A stretch of DNA of 64,000 nucleotides from Maribellus luteus (GCF_003576475.1 NZ_QWGR01000017.1:58089-122088); one strand, 5' to 3'. Positions 8,227 to 16,730 are shown, counted from the first letter of the stretch. Notes: a model not told the origin generated them from the sequence alone. Numbers and translations are program-made.

Positions 8227-9659
8227 TTATTGTCGCGGTGTAATGTTTTTAGTTTAGTTGTGAGCGCGTTACGGACACTCATCAGTTTTTCGGATATTCC
8301 AACCTTGTATATGTGAGGGCTTATAAATCGTTTGTGTTCTTCGGGCAGCTGCTGTGACCGTTGTTCAAGGAAGCGGTAAATTTCCTGCGGGCTTTTCCGG
8401 GCGATCAAAACCTTTCCTTCGGAGAAAACAAGCTCCATCAGGGATTCTTTCTGATGGCCGGCAACATCGGTGTTCTTTTCCGGATAAACGCGGTGATAAA
8501 TTTTAGGTACCTTGTCCGGATCTTCTTCCTCCAGGATAATTCCGTCGCGAAAAAAGTTGCCATCTTCATCCAGGTAACGAATTACCTGTTTCCTGCCCGG
8601 GAGAGTTATTTTTTCGGTATTCTCCGAGAATTTCATTTTTAGCTCGCTGTCGATAGCCGAAAGTTTGTAAACCCCGTCCAGCGCCGCATTGTCTTTTCCG
8701 GTGATAAGCTCAGTTCCGATTCCGAATCCGTCGATTGCAGCGTTCTGGTCGCGCAAAAGTGTCTTGATTACATATTCGTTCAGCTGGTTGGAGGCAATGA
8801 TCTGAACATCGTTAAGACCTGCTGCATCCAGCATTTTGCGGGCTTTTTTGCTCAGGTAAGCAAGGTCGCCGCTGTCGAGCCGGATCGCTTTTAAGCGTGT
8901 TCCTTCGGCTTTCATTTCGTGTCCGACGATGATGGCATTCGGAACACCGGAGTGTAAGGTATCGTAAGTGTCGACCAGTAAAACCGTATTGTCGGGATGT
9001 GTTTTGGCATACGAACGGAAAGCTTCCAGTTCGTTGTCGAAGCTTTGTACCCAGCTGTGCGCCATGGTGCCGCTTACCGGGATATTAAAAAGTTTAGCTG
9101 CCAGCACATTCGATGTAGAACTGGCCCCGCCGATTACAGCAGCCCGGCTGGCATGTATGGAGCCAAGTCCCTGGGCGCGTCTCAAACCAAAATCGGCAAA
9201 CAGTCTTTCGCCTGCAATCAGTTTGATCCGGAAGGCCTTTGTGGCAATCAGCGATTCAAAATTCAGGATATTCAGCAACAGGCTTTCGATCAGCTGGCAT
9301 TCGATGATGTTCCCCTCAACGCGTACCAGCGGTTCGTTCGGAAAAACAATTTCTCCTTCTTTTACACTGAATAAGCGTCCTTTAAAACGAAAACCGCGCA
9401 GGTAGTCGAGAAAAGCGGGCTCAAAACCCTGGGTGCTTAAATATTCGATGTCAGATTCCGAAAAAGTAAAATCGCTCAGCATGTCGAGCAAATCCTGAAG
9501 CCCGGCAAAAACGGTAAACCCGCCTTTGTAAGGATTGGTGCGGTAATAATAGTCGAAACAAACCTGTTGATTTTGTTTGTGGCAGGAGAGATACCCCTGA
9601 GCCATTGTTAGTTCATAGAAATCGGTGTAAAGTCCCAGTTTTTGATCACTCAATTGCAT
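8223..9659 (-). CDS. pncB: Nicotinate phosphoribosyltransferase
   Basis: A 478-residue enzyme that joins nicotinate to PRPP to form nicotinate mononucleotide in NAD salvage. Recognisable segments are the N-terminal YTDFYELTMAQGYL, the central LLVDTYDTLHSGVPNA and the phosphate-binding region IRLDSGDLAYLSKKA. Full length for the family with a normal start. It is the first gene of a two-gene unit with the D-serine dehydratase-like gene. The Asp/Thr-rich loop and overall length favour nicotinate over nicotinamide specificity, in line with family naming. Confidence 0.93.
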   Translation of the reverse strand: MQLSDQKLGLYTDFYELTMAQGYLSCHKQNQQVCFDYYYRTNPYKGGFTVFAGLQDLLDMLSDFTFSESDIEYLSTQGFEPAFLDYLRGFRFKGRLFSVKEGEIVFPNEPLVRVEGNIIECQLIESLLLNILNFESLIATKAFRIKLIAGERLFADFGLRRAQGLGSIHASRAAVIGGASSTSNVLAAKLFNIPVSGTMAHSWVQSFDNELEAFRSYAKTHPDNTVLLVDTYDTLHSGVPNAIIVGHEMKAEGTRLKAIRLDSGDLAYLSKKARKMLDAAGLNDVQIIASNQLNEYVIKTLLRDQNAAIDGFGIGTELITGKDNAALDGVYKLSAIDSELKMKFSENTEKITLPGRKQVIRYLDEDGNFFRDGIILEEEDPDKVPKIYHRVYPEKNTDVAGHQKESLMELVFSEGKVLIARKSPQEIYRFLEQRSQQLPEEHKRFISPHIYKVGISEKLMSVRNALTTKLKTLHRDNK

Positions 9660-9752
9660 TTTCCCCCGAATTATAGCAGTGCATTAAATATAAACAAGAA
9701 AATCTGTAATAAAAACAGAACGGGGAGTATTAGCTTTTATTTGGAGGAAAAT

Positions 9753-9794
9753 GTTAACGAAAGCGAAAATCGGAATCGATGTCGTTTCGTTAAC
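9753..9794. repeat. Inverted repeat GTTAACGAAA / TTTCGTTAAC
   Basis: Perfect 10-base arms at 9753-9762 and 9785-9794 separated by 22 bases. The spacing suits either an RNA hairpin or a dimeric operator. It lies about 95 bases upstream of pncB, between the purA terminator and pncB, so it could be a regulatory site for NAD salvage. Function is not known. Confidence 0.6.
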
Positions 9795-9802
9795 GATGAA
9801 AG

Positions 9803-9850
9803 ACTTCGACTTCGCTCAGTCTGACAGTCACCCGGAGCGAGATAGAAGGG
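9803..9850. repeat. REP-like dispersed repeat remnant (CTTCGACTTCGCTCAG type)
   Basis: The stretch starts CTTCGACTTCGCTCAGTC and continues into CACCCGGAGCGAGATAGAAG. Short palindromic repeats of this type (TTCGACT.CGCTCAG and its complement) are scattered between genes in many Bacteroidota genomes. The two halves can pair imperfectly (TCGCTC with GAGCGA and CTTC with GAAG). It is the only copy I noticed in the window. Confidence 0.55.
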
Positions 9851-9909
9851 TGGGGTATTTTCAGTTGTTTGATTTCTTTTTTTATGGAACGACATGGAAA
9901 CAGGAGCAT

Positions 9910-9943
9910 AAAAAAACGTTCCAACGCCAAAGCGAAGGAACGT
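9910..9943 (-). terminator. Intrinsic terminator of purA
   Basis: On the - strand ACGTTCC and GGAACGT-type arms (plus-strand 9916-9922 and 9937-9943) form a 7-base stem followed by a run of U (plus-strand A run 9910-9916). It begins 30 bases after the purA stop codon. Confidence 0.85.
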
Positions 9944-9973
9944 CTTCTGTATTTTATAGAAATCTTCTGCTGA

Positions 9974-11248
9974 TTATTGTTCCATGATGATGGTTTGCTC
10001 GCGGTTCGGACCCACTGAAGTAATGGTAACCGGAACGCCCATTTCATCTTCAATAAAATTGATGTAGTTGTTCAATTCTTCCGGGAATTCATTCTGATCT
10101 TTAATTTTGGTAAGATCGGTTTGCCAGCCGGGTAGTTCCACATAAACGGGTTTTACGGTATCGTTCAGTTCGAAGGGGAATTGTTCCACCACTTCTCCGT
10201 CGATTTCGTAACCTACACAAACTTTTATCGTTTCGAAATCATCGAGTACGTCGGCTTTCATCATGATCAGTTCGGTTACGCCATTCAGCATTACCGAATA
10301 TTTCAGGGCCACCAGGTCGAGCCAGCCGCAACGGCGCGGACGGCCAGTGGTTGAGCCAAACTCGTGGCCTGCGTTGCGCATTTTGTCGCCTGTCTCATCC
10401 ATCAGCTCGGTAGGGAAGGGCCCCATTCCAACGCGGGTGCAGTAGGCTTTGAAAATGCCAAACACTTTGCCGATGGTTTGTGGTGCAATGCCAAGTCCGG
10501 TACAAGCTCCGGCACAAATGGTATTCGAGCTGGTTACAAAAGGATACGAGCCAAAATCGATGTCGAGCAGGGTTCCCTGTGCACCTTCTGCCAAAACCGA
10601 TTTCCCAGCTTTGAGGGCATCGTTGATCATGTGCTCGGTATCTACAATGTGGAACGACTTTAATAGCTCAACGCCTTCAAACCAGTCTTTCTCACAGTCG
10701 TTCAGCATTTGTTCGTAATCGAATTTGAAGAACTCGGTCAGCATCACTTTGTGGTTGTCTACGCGAGCTGTGTACTTTTCGTCAAAGTTGTGCAACAAGT
10801 CACCCACGCGTAATCCGTCGCGGCCGATTTTGTCTTTGTAAGTTGGGCCAATTCCTTTTAAGGTCGATCCGATTTTAGTGTCGCCTTTTTGTTGTTCCGA
10901 AGCTGCATCTAAAATTCGGTGAGTGGGTAAAATCATGTGTGCCTTTTTCGAAATGTAAAGGTTCTCGGAGATATCAACGCCAATTTTGTCGAGCGATTCA
11001 ATTTCTTTTTTGAAAACCACCGGATCGATAACCACGCCATTTCCGATAATGTTGATTTTGTTTTCGCGGAAAATACCGGAAGGAATGGTATGAAGCACAT
11101 GTTTGATGTTGTTGAATTCAAGTGTGTGACCTGCGTTTGGACCACCCTGGAACCTGGATATAACATCGTACTTTGGAGTGAGTACATCCACAATTTTTCC
11201 TTTTCCTTCGTCTCCCCACTGGAGGCCCAGCAAAACATCTACCTTCAT
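9974..11248 (-). CDS. purA: Adenylosuccinate synthetase
   Basis: A 424-residue GTP-dependent ligase that converts IMP and aspartate to adenylosuccinate, the first committed step to AMP. The N-terminus GLQWGDEGKGKIVDV holds the GTP-binding loop, followed by GGPNAGHTLEF, GSTLKGIGPTYKDKIGRDG, LAEGAQGTLLDIDFGSYPF and GSTTGRPRRCGW, all diagnostic. Length is normal. It lies downstream of fur with a terminator and a second hairpin between them, so it is probably transcribed separately. Confidence 0.97.
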   Translation of the reverse strand: MKVDVLLGLQWGDEGKGKIVDVLTPKYDVISRFQGGPNAGHTLEFNNIKHVLHTIPSGIFRENKINIIGNGVVIDPVVFKKEIESLDKIGVDISENLYISKKAHMILPTHRILDAASEQQKGDTKIGSTLKGIGPTYKDKIGRDGLRVGDLLHNFDEKYTARVDNHKVMLTEFFKFDYEQMLNDCEKDWFEGVELLKSFHIVDTEHMINDALKAGKSVLAEGAQGTLLDIDFGSYPFVTSSNTICAGACTGLGIAPQTIGKVFGIFKAYCTRVGMGPFPTELMDETGDKMRNAGHEFGSTTGRPRRCGWLDLVALKYSVMLNGVTELIMMKADVLDDFETIKVCVGYEIDGEVVEQFPFELNDTVKPVYVELPGWQTDLTKIKDQNEFPEELNNYINFIEDEMGVPVTITSVGPNREQTIIMEQ

Positions 11249-11276
11249 GATTTTGATTTTTATTTTACATACAAAA

Positions 11277-11312
11277 CCGTGAAAATTAATCTTTGACGAC
11301 GAATTTTCACGG
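11277..11312 (-). promoter_or_regulatory. Hairpin in the purA 5' region
   Basis: Perfect 11-base inverted repeat CCGTGAAAATT (11277-11287) and AATTTTCACGG (11302-11312) with a 14-base loop, 28 bases upstream of the purA ATG. On the - strand it is followed by UUUUG, so it could be an attenuator-like or transcript-protecting hairpin, or a DNA operator. Which of these is inferred only. Confidence 0.55.
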
Positions 11313-11359
11313 CTTTCGATTTAAGCATTTAAAAGTAGTAATAATTTTATTTGCACACA

Positions 11360-11385
11360 TAAAAAAATCCTTCGCAGGGAAGGAT
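11360..11385 (-). terminator. Intrinsic terminator of the Fur-family gene
   Basis: On the - strand ATCCTTC-CCTGC-GAAGGAT (plus-strand 11367-11385) is followed by seven U (plus-strand A run 11360-11366). It lies 32 bases after the fur stop. Confidence 0.88.
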
Positions 11386-11417
11386 CTTAATATTTTTTAA
11401 TGAAGCGGTAACTTCAC

Positions 11418-11855
11418 TTATTTATCATGTTCGCCATAAATATACAACGTGTGATGCGAGAGTTTGAAATTATTCTTTTTACAGGCATCTTCAATGATTT
11501 CTCTGATACGCGGATCGTAAAACTCCATCACCGTTCCGTTGGCCATGTCAATCAGGTGATCGTGCTGAAGCGTGGCAAAAGCTCTTTCAAACTGAGCAAT
11601 GTTTTTTCCAAACTGATGCTTTACCACCAGTTTGCAATCCAGTAACAGATCGATGGTGTTGTATAGTGTAGCACGGCTAACCCGGTAGTTATTGTTTTTC
11701 ATGGAAATATACAGCGACTCGATATCGAAATGTCCGTCGCGGCAATAAATCTCATCTAAAATAGCAAACCTTTCCGGTGTTTTTCTGTGTCCGTTCTTTT
11801 CCAGGTATTCGGTAAACATGGTTCTTACTGTTTCCCGCGTTTTCTGGTTATTCAT
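11418..11855 (-). CDS. Fur-family transcriptional regulator lacking the structural CxxC
   Basis: A 145-residue protein with the Fur winged-helix fold: [16 protein letters not shown] leading into the DNA-binding helix [14 protein letters not shown], then the dimerisation domain [19 protein letters not shown]. In typical Fur proteins the last segment reads HHLIC..CG, giving a zinc CxxC; here those positions are Asp-Met-Ala-Asn-Gly, so the structural zinc site is absent or different. The metal-sensing histidines QHDH and [11 protein letters not shown] remain. The regulator could therefore sense iron or manganese without the zinc cysteines, or work as a PerR/Fur variant. A -7 box match (TATTTTTG, plus-strand 11881-11888) lies 26 bases upstream. 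Confidence 0.9.
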   Translation of the reverse strand: MNNQKTRETVRTMFTEYLEKNGHRKTPERFAILDEIYCRDGHFDIESLYISMKNNNYRVSRATLYNTIDLLLDCKLVVKHQFGKNIAQFERAFATLQHDHLIDMANGTVMEFYDPRIREIIEDACKKNNFKLSHHTLYIYGEHDK

Positions 11856-11880
11856 AATTAAACCAATTTTAAATAGGTCT

Positions 11881-11888
11881 CAAAAATA
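11881..11888 (-). promoter_or_regulatory. Probable -7 box for the Fur-family gene
   Basis: Plus-strand CAAAAATA is TATTTTTG on the - strand, an exact match to the Bacteroidota -7 element TAnnTTTG. It would start transcription about 20 bases before the fur ATG. No clear TTG -33 element is present at the usual spacing. Confidence 0.45.
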
Positions 11889-11922
11889 TAAATTTTTTTG
11901 ATTCTTTTAGAATGGATATAAA

Positions 11923-14136
11923 TTATTCGTTCAGGTTTTCTACCCGGGAAACATTTTCGATGCCTTTGATGTTTTTGAGCCGTGAAATTAAACTCTTCAG
12001 GTCTTCTGCGTTGTGGATGTAAAGGAAGAGGTCGCCTTTGAAAATTCCGTCGTGCGTATCGAATTTCACTGAACGCATGTTTATGTTTAGCCCCTTGGAA
12101 ATCACCGTAGTTACTTCGTGTACAATGCCCAGGCGATCAAAGCCTTCGAGGTTGAGGCGGGTAAGGTACGACTGTCGTTTAAACTTGGTCCATTCGGCGC
12201 GGATGATATTCTCTCCCTGGTTGGTGAGCAGTTTGGCCACTTCGGGGCAATCAACTTTGTGGATGATCACATGTTCTTCGTTGCTCAGGTAACCTACCAC
12301 GGGTTCGCCGGGTATGGGGTTGCAGCATTTGGCCAGCGAAAAAGAAGTGTCGTCCTGTGTTTCTTTCAGAAGAAAGGGCTTTTTCTGATCGATCTTCTTC
12401 GTGGGAGCTATTTCTGGTGTATTTTTATTGCCTCCCCAAAAAGTAATGTTCCAGTATTTTACCAGCTTGTTTTCCGATTTCTTGCCAATGATCTCTTTTA
12501 TGTCCTTCAGATCAATAAAACCCATTCCAACTTCGGAGTAAAGCTGGTCGCGGTTGTTCAGGTTATGATGGGCTACCAGTTTTTTTATGTTGTTGGCCGA
12601 AGCGGGCTCTTTTATATGGTTAAAAGCCTCTTCAATAAGTTGTTTGCCTTTTTCGGTGTGTTTGGCCTTTTCAATTTTAAAAGCATCTTTAATCTTTCCG
12701 CGCGCTTTTGCTGTGTTGGAGAATTTCAGCCAATCGAGTTTGGGAACCTGGTTTTCGGAGGTGAGAATCTCCACCTGGTCGCCATTTTGCAAAACGTGGC
12801 TCAGCGGAACCAGTTTCAGGTTGATCTTGGCGCCAATGCATTTATTTCCGAGGTCGGTATGGATTTCGTAGGCCAAATCAATCACGGTCGAGCCCTGCGG
12901 CAAAGAGATCATGTCGCCTTTGGGTGTAAAAACATTGATTTCGGAAGAATACAGGTTGAGCTTAAAATCGTCCAGAAATTCAAAGGCATCCGAGTCGTTG
13001 CTTTGCAACAATTCCCGAATCTGTTCAATCCACGGGTCGAGTTCGTTTTCGAAGGTGCGGATGTCTTTATAACGGTAATGCGCAGCAAACCCGTGCTCAG
13101 CAATGTCGTCCATCCGGTCGGTCCTGATCTGTACTTCCACCCAATTTCCCTGTGGCCCCATTACGGTAACATGTAACGATTCGTAGCCGTTGGCTTTGGG
13201 TGTTGTTATCCAGTCGCGAATCCGGTCGGGCTTTGGTTTGTAAATGTCAGTAACAATGGAAAGTACATCAAAACATTGCCGTTTTTCCGAAATTTCGGGA
13301 ACCGATCTGACAACAATACGAATGGCTAATATGTCGTATATCTCGTTGAAAGTCACCGATTTTTTTTGCATTTTCCGCCAGATTGAATAGCAGGTTTTTA
13401 AACGGTGCGTAACCGCGCAGTCAAAACCTTCATTTTTCAGTTTTTCTACTATGGGGCGGATGAATTCATTGACCAGGTAGTTTCTTTTTTCTTCCTGGTT
13501 GTGAAGCATCAGTAAAATCTGGTTGTATTCGTCGGGATGTTTGTGTTTGAAACTGAGGTCTTCGAGTTCGTTTTTGATGGCATACAAGCCAAGGCGGTGT
13601 GCTAACGGAACATAGAGGAAAAGCGTTTCGGCAGCAATTTTGATCTTTTTGTGAGGCAGCATCGAATCCAACGTCCTCATGTTGTGAAGCCGGTCAGCAA
13701 TTTTGATGAGAATAACCCGCACATCGTCCGACAAAGTCATCAGCATTTTTTTGAGTGTCAGGGCGTGTCTTGCATCAAAATCTCCCGAGAGTTTCGTCAG
13801 TCCGTCAACAATGCGGGCTACGCGCTCTCCAAACATGTTTTCGATGTCCGAAAGGCGGTATTCGGTGTCTTCAACTACATCGTGTAATAAAGCTGCTACA
13901 ATGGAAGTGGCTCCCAAACCCAAATCTACCGCTACAATTTTTGCAACGGCAATCGGGTGAATGATAAAGGGCTCGCCTGATTTTCGTTTGATCCCATCGT
14001 GCGCAGCATTGGAAAAGCGAAACGCTTTCTCAATCCGCGCCAATCTTCCTTCGTCGAATTTTCCCTTGAGAACTTTCAGAAAATCCTGGTAGCGATCCTC
14101 AATGTATCCTATTTCTGCCTGTGTAAAATGTTGCAC
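11923..14136 (-). CDS. Bifunctional (p)ppGpp synthetase/hydrolase, RelA/SpoT family
   Basis: A 737-residue long-RSH protein. The N-terminal HD hydrolase domain keeps its metal ligands (H60, then H85-D86 and E89-D90 in LLHDVVEDTEY), so hydrolase activity is expected. The synthetase domain has YDILAIRIVVRS and WITTPKANGYESLHVTV plus VQIRTDRMDDIAEHGFAAHYRYK. TGS (NVFTPKGDMISLPQGSTVIDLAY) and C-terminal ACT domain (LFLYIHNAEDLKSLI) follow. It makes and degrades the stringent alarmone in the cytoplasm. It is the only RSH gene in the window. The HAD phosphatase gene gmhB lies 26 bases upstream on the same strand... in transcription order gmhB follows it after the stop-proximal gap is reversed, so the two may share a transcript. 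Confidence 0.95.
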   Translation of the reverse strand: MQHFTQAEIGYIEDRYQDFLKVLKGKFDEGRLARIEKAFRFSNAAHDGIKRKSGEPFIIHPIAVAKIVAVDLGLGATSIVAALLHDVVEDTEYRLSDIENMFGERVARIVDGLTKLSGDFDARHALTLKKMLMTLSDDVRVILIKIADRLHNMRTLDSMLPHKKIKIAAETLFLYVPLAHRLGLYAIKNELEDLSFKHKHPDEYNQILLMLHNQEEKRNYLVNEFIRPIVEKLKNEGFDCAVTHRLKTCYSIWRKMQKKSVTFNEIYDILAIRIVVRSVPEISEKRQCFDVLSIVTDIYKPKPDRIRDWITTPKANGYESLHVTVMGPQGNWVEVQIRTDRMDDIAEHGFAAHYRYKDIRTFENELDPWIEQIRELLQSNDSDAFEFLDDFKLNLYSSEINVFTPKGDMISLPQGSTVIDLAYEIHTDLGNKCIGAKINLKLVPLSHVLQNGDQVEILTSENQVPKLDWLKFSNTAKARGKIKDAFKIEKAKHTEKGKQLIEEAFNHIKEPASANNIKKLVAHHNLNNRDQLYSEVGMGFIDLKDIKEIIGKKSENKLVKYWNITFWGGNKNTPEIAPTKKIDQKKPFLLKETQDDTSFSLAKCCNPIPGEPVVGYLSNEEHVIIHKVDCPEVAKLLTNQGENIIRAEWTKFKRQSYLTRLNLEGFDRLGIVHEVTTVISKGLNINMRSVKFDTHDGIFKGDLFLYIHNAEDLKSLISRLKNIKGIENVSRVENLNE

Positions 14137-14161
14137 GTTTCAAATTTTAAACGAATACATG

Positions 14162-14647
14162 CTAAAAAACGCCCTTTTTCAAGAGCGGTTGAATATATAA
14201 ATTCTTTCCTATTCCGGCATTTTGTCCGGCTAAAATATCTCTTTCTTTGTCACCTATCAAAACTGAACGTTCCGGATCGATAGGGTATTCTTTCAAAGCC
14301 TGAACAATCAAGCCGGGCTTTGGTTTTCGACAGGTGCAAGAACCTGTTATTTCAGGATGATGCGGACAGTGGTAAACTTTTTCAACATGTATTCCATTTA
14401 TTTGTAGCTGCTCTGTCATCCATTGCGTTAATTGAAGGTAATCGTTTTCGGTGTAATAACCGCGGGCAATGCCCGATTGATTGGTAATAATAAAAATTAA
14501 ATAATCCTGATCGCTGTAACTGCGGATAAGGTCGAAAATTCCTGGCTGAAATTCAAAATCTTCGATGCGGAACAAATAGTCTTTGTCGATGTTAATGGTT
14601 CCGTCCCGATCCAGGAAAAGAGCCTTTCTTTTTAATTTTTCTTGCAT
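14162..14647 (-). CDS. gmhB: HAD-IIIA phosphatase, D,D-heptose 1,7-bisphosphate phosphatase type
   Basis: A 161-residue HAD-IIIA phosphatase. The catalytic aspartates are D13 and D15 in LFLDRDGTIN; motif II threonine lies in FIITNQSGIARG; the zinc loop CPHHPEITGSCTCRKPKPG is the hallmark of GmhB, and VLIGDKERD is motif IV. The family removes the 7-phosphate from glycero-manno-heptose 1,7-bisphosphate for LPS inner core synthesis; some members act on other sugar or histidinol phosphates. No other heptose gene is nearby, so the substrate is a family inference. It lies upstream (in - strand transcription order) of the relA/spoT gene with a 25-base gap. Confidence 0.85.
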   Translation of the reverse strand: MQEKLKRKALFLDRDGTINIDKDYLFRIEDFEFQPGIFDLIRSYSDQDYLIFIITNQSGIARGYYTENDYLQLTQWMTEQLQINGIHVEKVYHCPHHPEITGSCTCRKPKPGLIVQALKEYPIDPERSVLIGDKERDILAGQNAGIGKNLYIQPLLKKGVF

Positions 14648-14736
14648 TTTCTACTAATACGCTTTCTACTTATTCGCCAATAGTACGGATCGTTCATGAA
14701 TCGTCTTTCTCTTTTCTTCCAAAACTTTAAACAGCT

Positions 14737-15195
14737 TTACCCCAGAAACGTTTGCTTTAATTTCCCTACAACAAATTTATCAATCGGGAAAGTAACATCA
14801 TCTTCTTTTAGCTCATTTATTTTTACCCATCTGAAACTTTGGGTGACCGGACCTCCGATTTCAAAATCAAAAGCTTTCTCCGAAACCGAAAATCGGAGGG
14901 GGAGTTTTAAATCCACCAGAAAGTAAACGCTGATTAGCTGGGCGTTTTCAAAAAACAGGGCTTTCTGGTAGAAGTCGGTGGTGTAAAAATGGCGAAGGTT
15001 TTCAATCTCCTGTCCGTTGCATTCTTCCGCAAATTCCCGGATAAGACCATCTGTTAAGCCTTCTCCGAATTCGAGTCCTCCGCCGGGGAACTTGGTCATT
15101 TTTATTCCCAACTCAAATTCATCGGAAATCAGCACTTCTTTTTGCTCGTTTACCACAAGTCCGTATACACGGAGTATGAATTTATTGGGTGTCAT
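14737..15195 (-). CDS. Nudix hydrolase
   Basis: A 153-residue Nudix protein with a full Nudix box GX5EX7REFXEE: GGLEFGEGLTDGLIREFAEE. Nudix enzymes cleave nucleoside diphosphates linked to another moiety; the substrate is not apparent. The frame is open back to an ATG at 15252, but that would overlap miaA by 71 bases; the ATG at 15195 (MTPNKFILRVYG) gives a typical Nudix beginning and overlaps miaA by only 14 bases. It is probably translationally coupled to miaA. Confidence 0.88.
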   Translation of the reverse strand: MTPNKFILRVYGLVVNEQKEVLISDEFELGIKMTKFPGGGLEFGEGLTDGLIREFAEECNGQEIENLRHFYTTDFYQKALFFENAQLISVYFLVDLKLPLRFSVSEKAFDFEIGGPVTQSFRWVKINELKEDDVTFPIDKFVVGKLKQTFLG

Positions 15196-16099
15196 TTTGC
15201 TGAATTGTTTGAGAAATGTACGAGATAATTTCCTGAGTTTGTGTGGGCTCAAACCATTGTACGCTTTCGTCTCTGCGAAACCACGTTAATTGCTTTCTTG
15301 CATACCGGCGCGAGTTTCGCTTGATTAGTTCAATGGCTTTGTCGCGGGTAATTGTTCCGTCAAACCAGTCGAATAACTCGCGATACCCCACGGTGTTGAG
15401 TGCATTCAGGTGTTTTTTCGGGTAAACGCTTCTGGCTTCTTCAACCAGCCCGGCATCTATCATTTGGTCTACACGTTGGTTGATGCGTTGGTGAAGTAAT
15501 TCGCGGTCACAGTTCAGTCCGATTTTTATAATATTGAATGAACGTGTTTTGGCGGGGTTGGTTCGGAACGAAGAATAGGGTTTGCCTGTCATCAGGCTGA
15601 TTTCCAATGCATGGATAATCCGGTTTGGGTTTTTCAGGTCAACGGTTTCGTAGTACTCCGGATCGAGCTTTTTTAGCTGAAGTCGTAAACTTTCCAGCCC
15701 TTCGGTTTCGAGGCGTTGTTTCAAGGTTGCCCTTATTTCGGGATCGGCATCGGGCATTTCGTCGATTCCCTTGCATACTGCATCTACGTACAACATTGAT
15801 CCGCCGACCATTAAAACAAGATCATGTTTTTTGAACAGCGCTTCCAGTAATTTCAGTGCTTCGTTCTCGTACCTGCTGGCGTTGTAATTTTCTTCTATCG
15901 AGTGCGACTGGATGAAATGATGAGGTATCGCAGCCAGTTCTTGGGGAGTAGGAACTGCCGTTCCGATGTTCAATTCGTTGTAAATCTGGCGCGAATCGCA
16001 TGAAACGATTTCGGTAGTATAGTGCCGGGCAATTTCAATTCCTACCGAGGTTTTTCCAATTCCGGTAGGACCGGTCAGAACAACAAGTGTTTTTTGCAT
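15182..16099 (-). CDS. miaA: tRNA dimethylallyltransferase
   Basis: A 305-residue enzyme that transfers dimethylallyl from DMAPP to A37 of tRNAs reading UNN codons. The P-loop is at residues 10-17 (GPTGIGKT), followed by EIVSCDSRQIYNELNIGTA, the DSRQ motif that binds the target base, and HHFIQSHSIEENYNASRYE. Length is normal. It is first in a unit with the Nudix gene, which overlaps its 3' end by 14 bases. Confidence 0.96.
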   Translation of the reverse strand: MQKTLVVLTGPTGIGKTSVGIEIARHYTTEIVSCDSRQIYNELNIGTAVPTPQELAAIPHHFIQSHSIEENYNASRYENEALKLLEALFKKHDLVLMVGGSMLYVDAVCKGIDEMPDADPEIRATLKQRLETEGLESLRLQLKKLDPEYYETVDLKNPNRIIHALEISLMTGKPYSSFRTNPAKTRSFNIIKIGLNCDRELLHQRINQRVDQMIDAGLVEEARSVYPKKHLNALNTVGYRELFDWFDGTITRDKAIELIKRNSRRYARKQLTWFRRDESVQWFEPTQTQEIISYISQTIQQNDTQ

Positions 16100-16130
16100 A
16101 AAAGATGGTGTCTTTTCCGCAAATTAAGGG

Positions 16131-16167
16131 TAAAAAAAAGACTGTTCAAAATAAGATGAACAGTCTT
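16131..16167 (-). terminator. Intrinsic terminator of the pRiA4b ORF-3-like gene
   Basis: Perfect 11-base arms AAGACTGTTCA (16138-16148) and TGAACAGTCTT (16157-16167) with an 8-base loop; on the - strand the stem is followed by a run of U (plus-strand A run 16132-16139). It starts 38 bases after the stop of the gene at 16206. Confidence 0.88.
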
Positions 16168-16205
16168 GAAATTTCTTAAAAATAATCCTCATTTACCACC
16201 GTGGA

Positions 16206-16730
16206 TCAGAAATCATCCATCTCCCCAAAGATTTCAGTGTAGTCATCCAACTCGCCAAAATCCATGTACACTTCTTCTTGCATTAAGTCGAGTTGCTCAC
16301 GGTGAGTAACTTCTTCTCCAAGAACCTGTACAGGGGCGTCTCCTTGTTTAAGAGTGATAAATGGTTCATTAAGATTTTTTCCCATAATAATACCAGTTAG
16401 TTCTATTAAAAATGATCTGTCATTCAAGAAATCGAAAGTATAAATCAACTGTTGTCCCTTGGTATGCAGCAAGTCGCTTAACTTTGTTTTTTGCATAATA
16501 AAGAACGCAGCGCCATTTATACCTAAGTCGAGCATCGATATCTCAACCAGCTTTTTCCTCCTGTTATCCGAGACGAAAAAAGATGCCAGTTGGTGCGATT
16601 CAAAACCTACACTTTTCTGAATAATTGTATGAAAATCGAAAAATGAATGTTTTGCATCGAGAGTAACCTCCAGCCGGAAGTTTTGGGATTCTTGTGAATT
16701 GATCTGAAATTGAAATATCATAACCTTCAC
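16206..16730 (-). CDS. IS1096 TnpR / plasmid pRiA4b ORF-3-like domain protein
   Basis: A 174-residue cytoplasmic protein. The order of an N-terminal beta segment with FQFQINSQESQNFRLEV, then FDFHTIIQKSVGFESHQLASFFVSD, and LIYTFDFLNDRSFLIEL matches the pRiA4b ORF-3-like family (PF07929). The family name refers to mobile elements, but in Bacteroidota it is a common stand-alone gene with no proven role, and there are no transposon ends here. The C-terminal tail is strongly acidic (about ten Asp/Glu in the last 25). It is a single-gene unit with its own terminator. Confidence 0.75.
   Translation of the reverse strand: MKVMIFQFQINSQESQNFRLEVTLDAKHSFFDFHTIIQKSVGFESHQLASFFVSDNRRKKLVEISMLDLGINGAAFFIMQKTKLSDLLHTKGQQLIYTFDFLNDRSFLIELTGIIMGKNLNEPFITLKQGDAPVQVLGEEVTHREQLDLMQEEVYMDFGELDDYTEIFGEMDDF

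Larger units (their letters stand above)
9660..9973. other. Gene-free 314-base interval between purA and pncB
   Basis: No credible gene. It contains a 10-base inverted repeat (9753-9794), a REP-like dispersed-repeat remnant (9803-9850) and the purA terminator (9910-9943), each listed separately. The remainder nearest pncB is AT-rich and must hold its promoter, but no exact -7 box was found on the - strand. Confidence 0.7.

Noticed and set aside
12118..13176. A 352-residue frame on the + strand opposite the RelA/SpoT gene
   Set aside because: It lies wholly inside the well-supported RSH gene, has no recognisable domain, and is Phe/Val-rich as expected from the complementary strand of this gene.
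16206..16730. A mobile element, suggested by the IS1096 TnpR / pRiA4b family name
   Set aside because: No transposase, inverted ends or target duplication; the gene has its own terminator and sits among housekeeping genes.
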